From Bacteroidota bacterium (GTDB lineage: Bacteria; Bacteroidota; Bacteroidia; JAADEI01), in the NCBI GenBank assembly GCA_024280615.1, contig JAJRPU010000082.1, positions 1-28,494 of the forward strand: a stretch of 28,494 bases of DNA, given 5' to 3'. The position numbers and the translations under genes were made by a program. Positions 22,912-28,494 of this stretch are shown here, piece after piece. Every line of letters begins with the position of its first letter. Position 1 is the stretch's first letter. Under the pieces are notes generated by a model. The model did not search any database. It was not told the origin of the DNA and worked only from the letters and a program-made list of their open reading frames with translations.

Positions 22912-24237
22912 CTAAATTTTTCTTGAGTTTTTTACTATAAACCATTTATATGCTTCGCCGACGACAAACATACTTCCCGTTATGACTATGCATGAATCCT
23001 GTTCAGAATTTTTCATGGCTTTTTCAATTGCTTTGCCTACATTTCCAATTACTTCCATCTTTTTTGATGGTAGGATTTCGCTTATTGCATGTGCCAGTTG
23101 GTTTGCCGGCATTGACCTTTGCACTGGGGCTTCCACAACATAAATTAAGTTAGTTCTTTCCAGAAAAGGCTTGAAATGATGAACATTCTTATCATTTGAA
23201 ATTCCAAAGACTGACACAATTTTCTTATTTGGCACAAAGGATTCTAAATTCTCTACAAGAACATTCACGGATTGCTGGTTATGGGCAATGTCTGCAATAA
23301 CCAATGGCTTGAGGGACCATATGTCCCACCTGCCTGCCCATCCAGTAGTGTCTTTAAACATCGCAAATGCTTCATAGAGACGTTTTCTATCCAGTGTTAT
23401 GAAGCCCTGTTGCGAGAGCACTTCGCTTATTTTAAGAACAATTTGTAGATTCTCTATGTATTGCTTGCCGCCCACTGGAAGCCACAACTCAAACATGTCT
23501 TTCCCAAAAAGTAGAGATAAAGCAGTGTTAGAAAGGCTGTGTTTCACTTCTTTAAGGTCGTATTTAGCAACATGCAACTCAGAGTTATTGGCTTCCGCTA
23601 TTCGTCTTATTTCTTCAAAAGCCTCATCTGGAATGGTTTGCCCGACCACCACTGGAACACCATATTTTATTATCCCGGCTTTTTCTCTGGCAATAGCTGG
23701 CAGAGTTCGTCCTAAAAATCTCTCGTGGTCAAGCCCAATGGAAGTGATGACGGAAACTAAAGGCTTTGACACAATGTTTGTGGCATCTAACCTGCCCCCC
23801 ATACCCACTTCAATAACTGCCACATCAAGGGTTTTAAAAAAGTGAAAAGCCATGGCGACACAAACCTCAAAGAAAGAAGCACCGATTTGTTCTATATGGT
23901 TCATGTGTCGTTCAACAAATTCAGCAATGAAATCTTCAGGAACTGGAATACCATTTATCCTGAAACGTTCTCTTAAATCAACCAGATGGGGCGAAGTATA
24001 TAATCCCACGTTTAAGCCATGCTTTCTGAGGAGGGAAGCGGTCATGTGTGCCACGCTACCCTTCCCATTAGTGCCAGCAATATGTATCACGGGAACGTTG
24101 AGATGAGGGTTTCCTATGACATCTAATAACTTTCTGATTCGTTGCAATCCTGGTTTGTAGGCTTGGGAACCATCCCTCTGAAAGACAGGAAGTCGTGAAT
24201 AGAGCCATTGAACCGCCTTGTCATATTTCATTGACAT
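22912..24237 (-). CDS. folC: Folylpolyglutamate synthase / dihydrofolate synthase
   Basis: Adds glutamate to dihydropteroate and/or to reduced folates, using ATP, in the cytoplasm. The 441-residue Mur-ligase-family protein shows the P-loop AGTNGKGSVAHM (54-65), the following LYTSPHLVDLRERFRING typical of FolC, the VIEVGMGGRLDATN segment, and the C-terminal domain start VIADIAHNQQS, where most members read DGAHNP. Start is ATG 24237 or ATG 24231 (Met3). It is divergent from the MBL-rhodanese gene; the gap holds a minus-strand TAnnTTTG box. Its 3' end abuts the 21-bp array. Confidence 0.95.
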   Translation of the reverse strand: MSMKYDKAVQWLYSRLPVFQRDGSQAYKPGLQRIRKLLDVIGNPHLNVPVIHIAGTNGKGSVAHMTASLLRKHGLNVGLYTSPHLVDLRERFRINGIPVPEDFIAEFVERHMNHIEQIGASFFEVCVAMAFHFFKTLDVAVIEVGMGGRLDATNIVSKPLVSVITSIGLDHERFLGRTLPAIAREKAGIIKYGVPVVVGQTIPDEAFEEIRRIAEANNSELHVAKYDLKEVKHSLSNTALSLLFGKDMFELWLPVGGKQYIENLQIVLKISEVLSQQGFITLDRKRLYEAFAMFKDTTGWAGRWDIWSLKPLVIADIAHNQQSVNVLVENLESFVPNKKIVSVFGISNDKNVHHFKPFLERTNLIYVVEAPVQRSMPANQLAHAISEILPSKKMEVIGNVGKAIEKAMKNSEQDSCIVITGSMFVVGEAYKWFIVKNSRKI

Positions 24238-24256
24238 TCAACGCTAATTCAGGGAA

Positions 24257-24264
24257 CAAAACTA
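24257..24264 (-). promoter_or_regulatory. TAnnTTTG promoter box of folC
   Basis: Minus-strand TAGTTTTG matches the Bacteroidota -7 consensus and ends 20 bp before the folC ATG at 24237. It lies in the short divergent gap shared with the MBL-rhodanese gene. Confidence 0.42.
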
Positions 24265-24292
24265 TTAATGTTTGTTGTATCATAGTAAGGCT

Positions 24293-25627
24293 ATGTTCAT
24301 ACATCCTGTTATTTTGGAAAAGAAAGGTAGGCTTTCGTGGGTTGTGGGACACAATGGTTCTTCTGTAGTAATTAATCCCTTTCGGGACATTGAAGTCTAC
24401 TTTAGTATTGCTCATGAAAGGGGCTTCCCAATTAAGTTTTGTTTCATGACCCATATTGATGATGAGGTAGTGTTGGGCTGTAGCGAATTTGCCAGAAGAG
24501 GCATCAGAGTCTTTATCCCTTCCGAGTGGAACGTTCAATATCCTCACGTCATTCCAGACGGTCCTGTTAGCTGGGAAGGTTTTACTATCAAGCGGGCTTC
24601 CCTGCCCGTATCTGTATATGAAGAAGAAGGGCTTTGGGAATGGTTCTTGGGAGAAGAGATAAAAATTATTGTTCCTGGACCTACTATTAGCATTGGCGGA
24701 ATTCCCGAAATCGCTTCATCAGTAACAACTGTTTTAAAAAAGAAATTAACTACTATCTTCAGCAAATTAGACGAACTGACCCGGAGATACTCGCCAGATA
24801 CCATTGTTTTGCCTTCAGCCTTTCATTCTGCTGTTCTGGAAGGAAATTTTAAACTACCATATAAGTTTGAGAACTGGATTGATGATATGAAGGACCTAAG
24901 AGATTTCGCTGAAACGGACCCGTGGTATTTTTACAAACCAGAATCAGGATGGCACAAGAGCAGGAGAGAAAAGAACAGGATTGAACTTCCAAGCATAAAC
25001 GAGGTAACCGCACCATTAAAAACAGAATTAGAAGAGATTCCCGACAATGCCATTGTTCTTGACATTAGAACTGTTGAAGAAATTGAATATGGTTTCATTC
25101 CACAGGCTAACTACTTGCCCGTCAACCTTCTTGAGGAATATGCTGAGAAACTTGTTCCACCGGGAGCACCCGTAGTGTTAGTAGGTAAAGAGACAGATGC
25201 TATTAGTGTTGGCATCAGGCTTGCCAGATTGGGCATAGACAAATTCTTGGGAAGAATAGATTTTATGAAATGGCGTGAAACACACGAATTTGATATGATA
25301 ATTCCCATAGAAGGGGAGGAACTTGAGTGGGATTTCCAGTTTGATGACACCTTCTTTTTGGTTGACGTCCGTCCGGAACACATAGTAGATGAAACGGGTA
25401 TAATTAGCAGTGCTGAGAACATTCCGTTTGATGACTTGCTTGCATTAAATTATCGCTTTAAGGAAGGAGATAAAGTATATGTTTATGGCAGGGATGCGGG
25501 CGAAGCAATCATGGGAGCAATAATTCTAAAAAGGAAAGGGGCACCTATTGTTAGAGCTGTGATAACCCCCTTTGAACAACTTATTGAACTTGATTTACCT
25601 GTTTACAGAATAATTAATTTGAACTAA
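24293..25627 (+). CDS. Degenerate MBL-fold/double-rhodanese protein (probable pseudoenzyme)
   Basis: A 444-residue protein built like the fusion of an ETHE1-type metallo-beta-lactamase domain (about 1-245) with two rhodanese domains (about 250-345 and 350-440). Domain order and framework positions are recognisable: CFMTHIDDEVVLG aligns with the usual THFHADFVSG, GPTISIGG with GDTLFIGD, and LPSAFHSAVLEG with YPGHGAGSACG. The metal ligands are nevertheless almost all lost. In the rhodanese domains, LDIRTVEEIEYGFIPQANYLP and LVDVRPEHI are good family strands, but the active-site cysteine loops read VLVGKETDA and VYGRDAGEA, without Cys. The ATG at 24293 fits the family better than the TTG at 24272. 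The frame is intact, so it is probably an expressed protein with a binding or structural role; sulfur-transfer activity is not expected. Confidence 0.75.
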   Translation: MFIHPVILEKKGRLSWVVGHNGSSVVINPFRDIEVYFSIAHERGFPIKFCFMTHIDDEVVLGCSEFARRGIRVFIPSEWNVQYPHVIPDGPVSWEGFTIKRASLPVSVYEEEGLWEWFLGEEIKIIVPGPTISIGGIPEIASSVTTVLKKKLTTIFSKLDELTRRYSPDTIVLPSAFHSAVLEGNFKLPYKFENWIDDMKDLRDFAETDPWYFYKPESGWHKSRREKNRIELPSINEVTAPLKTELEEIPDNAIVLDIRTVEEIEYGFIPQANYLPVNLLEEYAEKLVPPGAPVVLVGKETDAISVGIRLARLGIDKFLGRIDFMKWRETHEFDMIIPIEGEELEWDFQFDDTFFLVDVRPEHIVDETGIISSAENIPFDDLLALNYRFKEGDKVYVYGRDAGEAIMGAIILKRKGAPIVRAVITPFEQLIELDLPVYRIINLN

Positions 25628-25655
25628 AACACGCAACTATTTTGGTATTTACCCT

Positions 25656-25663
25656 TATATTTG
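25656..25663 (+). promoter_or_regulatory. TAnnTTTG promoter box of the DUF4290-murA operon
   Basis: TATATTTG, an exact match to the -7 consensus, about 80 bp before the DUF4290 ATG. It probably drives DUF4290, murA and the permease, which are closely spaced or overlapping. Confidence 0.48.
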
Positions 25664-25745
25664 TAAAAAGAAGTTAGTCTTTGAGCATAGAGATAGAGCA
25701 TAATTTCAACACAAGACAGACTATTAACCAAATTAAATCTAAAAG

Positions 25746-26384
25746 ATGAATGAAACAATGAGAAACACGGAAAACAAGGAAAAGCATAAAAACCAACCGG
25801 GATTTATGGAAGGACTAACATATAATGTAATTAGAGAACCCATTAAGGTTCCTGACATTGGTAGGATTTACACCGAGCTAATCAGAAAAGTTGCACAATT
25901 GGAAGACAAACAGCTGAAAGCAAAGCTTTTGCAAGCAATTACAGAAAGCATAGCAAGGAAGATATTTAAAAGGTCCATTAACGAGGAGCTGTTACAGAGA
26001 ATCTGGAGTGATATTTATTACATTACCGAAGGGAATCTGGATATTGAGCCACCTGTGAAGATTCTGACGCCCGAGGAGAGAACTTTGGAACCCGAACTCA
26101 TCCCATATCCAGAGCAGCGTCCCCACTCAACATTTGGTCATTATATAACGGCATTTATAGAAATAGCGAAACACATTGAAGACAAGCAATTGAGGGACCT
26201 GCTCGCTAAGTATCTTGCTGCGTATATGAAGTTTGTTATGAGGAAATGGCACCGCACCGAGGTAAACAACCAATGGATAAATGAAAAACTGAAAGAGTTG
26301 TCAGATGGGATGCTTGAAATAGACATAAATGAGGACCTGGGAGCCTTGTTCAACATAGAGCGAAAAAACAACAAGAAGAGATAA
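25746..26384 (+). CDS. DUF4290 family protein (Bacteroidota)
   Basis: A 212-residue, mostly helical soluble protein. The N-terminal LTYNVIREPIKVPDIGR (24-40) and the later YPEQRPHSTFGHYIT and WINEKLKELSDGMLEID match the DUF4290 pattern, a family restricted to Bacteroidota and almost always just upstream of murA, as here (9-bp gap). No catalytic motif or localisation signal is visible; function unknown. An extra charged N-terminal tail (residues 1-20, NTENKEKHKNQ) is not typical, and a later start at Met21 (25806, MEGLTYNV) is possible. Confidence 0.85.
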   Translation: MNETMRNTENKEKHKNQPGFMEGLTYNVIREPIKVPDIGRIYTELIRKVAQLEDKQLKAKLLQAITESIARKIFKRSINEELLQRIWSDIYYITEGNLDIEPPVKILTPEERTLEPELIPYPEQRPHSTFGHYITAFIEIAKHIEDKQLRDLLAKYLAAYMKFVMRKWHRTEVNNQWINEKLKELSDGMLEIDINEDLGALFNIERKNNKKR

Positions 26385-26393
26385 GAATTTAAT

Positions 26394-27713
26394 ATGGAAG
26401 CTTTCCGAGTTGAAGGAGGTCATCCACTACAAGGCAAAATAAATGTTCAAGGGGCAAAAAACGAAGCTCTTCAAATAATTGCTGCCACTCTATTAACAGA
26501 TAAGCCTGTTTTGGTCAAAAATTTGCCCGATATTCTTGATATTAAAAACCAACTTCTTTTATTAGAAATCTTAGGAGCAACAATTGAACGCATTGACACG
26601 CATACAGTCAAGATTCAGACGTCCAACGTGGACCCTGACAAGATGCGAAGCCCCGAATTCAGAAGAATAGCTCAAAAAATACGGGGGTCCGTATTGCTCA
26701 TAGGTCCTATGGTTGCCCGATATGGACAGGCGTTTCTGCCCAGACCAGGGGGAGATAGAATAGGCAGGCGACGTCTGGATGCACACATTGAAGCACTCAG
26801 GTCCCTTGGGGTTCGTGTCACTTACGACCGAAAGGAAAACGCTTTTCTTTTTGTAGCAGACAACATGCATCCGGCTTTTATCTTCCTGCCGGAGCCCTCT
26901 GTTACAGGTACCGCCAACGCAATAATGGCTGCCGCAACACTTAACGGACACACTACTATATACAATGCGGCTTGTGAACCATATATTCAGCAATTGTGTC
27001 GCTTACTGAACAAAATAGGTTGTAAAATTGAAGGAATTGGTTCCAACAGATTGGAAATAGACGGGAATCCGACGCTGTCAGGAGCAGAACATACTATACT
27101 GCCAGACATGATTGAAGTGGGCAGTTTCATTGGATTGGCTGCCCTAACAGGTTCAGACATAACTATTCAAAATGCAGGGGTTGAACATCTCGGACAGATT
27201 CCCAGAACTTTTGAGAAATTGGGTATAGAACTAAATATTCAGGGAGACGATATTCACATTCCTGCTCAAGAAATCTATGAGATTGAGACCTATCTGGACG
27301 GTTCCATATTAACTATAAGTGATGGTCCGTGGCCCCTGTTCACGCCTGACCTACTTAGTGTTGTCCTGGTCACTGCTATCCAAGCTCGGGGGTCAGTGCT
27401 TATTCATCAAAAAATGTTTGAAAGCAGATTGTTCTTTATTGATAACCTGATTGACATGGGTGCCCAAATCATCCTCTGTGACCCACACAGAGCAACAGTC
27501 ATAGGGATGGAACGTAGAATCCCATTAAGGGGAATAAAAATGTCTTCGCCAGACATAAGAGCGGGAATAGCGCTATTAATAGCGGCTTTATCTGCCGAAG
27601 GCACAAGCATTATTTACAATATTGAGCAAATTGACAGGGGTTATGAACAAATCGACGAGCGATTAAAAGCATTGGGAGCCCACATTGAGAGAATACCCGC
27701 TTATGACAAGTGA
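26394..27713 (+). CDS. murA: UDP-N-acetylglucosamine 1-carboxyvinyltransferase, Asp-type active site
   Basis: Transfers enolpyruvate from PEP to UDP-GlcNAc, the first committed step of peptidoglycan synthesis, in the cytoplasm. The 439-residue protein begins with the conserved GKINVQGAKNEALQIIAATLL (14-34) and has the active-site loop as PRPGGDRIGRRRLDAH (117-132). The residue at the catalytic Cys115 position is Asp121, as is usual in Bacteroidota and in some other bacteria. Such enzymes remain active but are not alkylated by fosfomycin. It follows DUF4290 by 9 bp and overlaps the next gene by 11 bp. Confidence 0.97.
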   Translation: MEAFRVEGGHPLQGKINVQGAKNEALQIIAATLLTDKPVLVKNLPDILDIKNQLLLLEILGATIERIDTHTVKIQTSNVDPDKMRSPEFRRIAQKIRGSVLLIGPMVARYGQAFLPRPGGDRIGRRRLDAHIEALRSLGVRVTYDRKENAFLFVADNMHPAFIFLPEPSVTGTANAIMAAATLNGHTTIYNAACEPYIQQLCRLLNKIGCKIEGIGSNRLEIDGNPTLSGAEHTILPDMIEVGSFIGLAALTGSDITIQNAGVEHLGQIPRTFEKLGIELNIQGDDIHIPAQEIYEIETYLDGSILTISDGPWPLFTPDLLSVVLVTAIQARGSVLIHQKMFESRLFFIDNLIDMGAQIILCDPHRATVIGMERRIPLRGIKMSSPDIRAGIALLIAALSAEGTSIIYNIEQIDRGYEQIDERLKALGAHIERIPAYDK

Positions 27714-28494
27714 CCAAATAATTGTCCTTGTTGCACTAATTGTCCTGATTATAGGGCTTGGGGCTGGCAGGTTCAAACCAATGCATGTTTTCCTGTTTGC
27801 CTATTCAATAATTGTTATTGGGGGCGTGCTTGACGACAACGAGGCTCTGCTTGGTCTTGCAAACGTGAGCGTTATTTCAATTGCTTTACTGCTCATCTGG
27901 TCAAACATAATTCGTTATTCCGCTATGCTTCACACCCTATTCAAAAAGTTATTGCCAGATAACCTTTCTTATGGCGGATATATAGCCAGAATAACTACAT
28001 ATCTGGGAACCCTGTCTGGAATAATGAACAACACGCCCCTTGTAGCAATGGTCATTCCCTACGTAGTGCAATGGTCACGACGCCGTGGCATCCCGCCATC
28101 AAGAATTCTAATTCCACTTTCATACATCACAATAGCCGGCGGAACCCTCACATTGCTTGGAACATCTTCCCATCTGGTAATAAATGGTTACATTACTAAA
28201 CTGGGTTATCCTGACATTAGCATCACTGCCCTTTTGCCAATTGGGATAATCGTGCTTGGAATTACAGGCATCTACTTCTGGACTGTAGGATGGAGACTTC
28301 TTCCTTCCCGAAGAGACTTAAGCCGGGAAACCATAGAACAGAGTAGGGAATATATGGCAGAAGCTAGGGTAAAGAAAGATTCGCCGTTGGTCGGGCAAAC
28401 TGTTGGCAAAGCACATCTAAGACAGCTAAAGGGACTATTTTTGGTTGCTATTGAACGAGACGGAGAGCTTATCGTTCCGGTCAAAAGGTCAGAA
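27703..28494 (+). CDS. SLC13-family permease with RCK_C domain, partial
   Basis: The first 264 residues of an inner-membrane transporter; the gene runs off the right edge. It starts at ATG 27703 inside the end of murA (11-bp overlap). Several hydrophobic helices are visible (6-20, 28-42, 52-70, 92-123, 134-160, 175-195). The two Na+/substrate-site motifs of the DASS/SLC13 family appear as SGIMNNTPLV (105-114) and GTSSHLVING (153-162, usually GTSTNLVVNG). After LPSRR the protein turns hydrophilic and begins a TrkA-C/RCK_C domain (SPLVGQTVGKAHLR, 227-240), as in YfbS/SAC1-like members. Those often move sulfate or other divalent anions; the substrate here is not determinable. Confidence 0.88.
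   Translation, partial: MTSDQIIVLVALIVLIIGLGAGRFKPMHVFLFAYSIIVIGGVLDDNEALLGLANVSVISIALLLIWSNIIRYSAMLHTLFKKLLPDNLSYGGYIARITTYLGTLSGIMNNTPLVAMVIPYVVQWSRRRGIPPSRILIPLSYITIAGGTLTLLGTSSHLVINGYITKLGYPDISITALLPIGIIVLGITGIYFWTVGWRLLPSRRDLSRETIEQSREYMAEARVKKDSPLVGQTVGKAHLRQLKGLFLVAIERDGELIVPVKRSE

Overview
The window looks like chromosomal DNA of a member of the Bacteroidota. The evidence is the gene content and order (a DUF4290 gene just before murA, a DUF6913-like gene beside dapA, lpxK followed by purine nucleoside phosphorylase and a porin-like gene), a MurA with Asp in place of the usual catalytic Cys, very weak Shine-Dalgarno sequences, and copies of the Bacteroidota -7 promoter box TAnnTTTG just upstream of several genes (about 7237, 7457, 14266, 16739, 24257 on the minus strand, 25656). 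A clade II-type nitrous oxide reductase shows a denitrifying or N2O-respiring lifestyle. A Thermus-like asparaginyl-tRNA synthetase may hint at a thermophilic habitat, but that is only a guess.

Layout. 1-3300, minus strand: a nos operon reading FAS1 lipoprotein, lipoprotein cytochrome c, nosZ; it continues off the left edge and is preceded by two FNR/DNR-like palindromes. 3575-6856, minus: DUF2103-like gene, dapA, DUF6913-like gene and an ALDH7-type aldehyde dehydrogenase, probably one operon. 6857-7475: a regulatory-looking intergenic region. 7476-11023, plus: lpxK, purine nucleoside phosphorylase and an outer-membrane beta-barrel protein, with overlapping ends. 11197-12687, minus: rpoN, convergent with the porin across a strong hairpin and divergent from asnS across only 36 bp. 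12724-16660, plus: asnS with a coiled-coil insertion, a second aldehyde dehydrogenase, and a cysteine/cystathionine synthase. 16762-20973, plus: a large single-chain type IIG restriction-modification enzyme. 20979-21307, minus: DUF2905 membrane protein and tRNA-Pro(UGG). 21620-22030, minus: a heptad-repeat coiled-coil protein with a C-terminal membrane anchor. 22090-22850: a long degenerate tandem array of period 21 bp. 22912-24237, minus: folC. 24293-25627, plus: a metallo-beta-lactamase/rhodanese fusion that has lost its recognisable catalytic residues. 25746-28494, plus: DUF4290, murA and the first part of an SLC13-type permease.

The best candidates for something undescribed are the 21-bp array, which keeps exact register for hundreds of bases and contains higher-order duplications; the apparently dead MBL-rhodanese protein beside folC; and the all-lipoprotein N2O-reduction module with an unexpected FAS1 partner. 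Most of the rest is ordinary housekeeping content.
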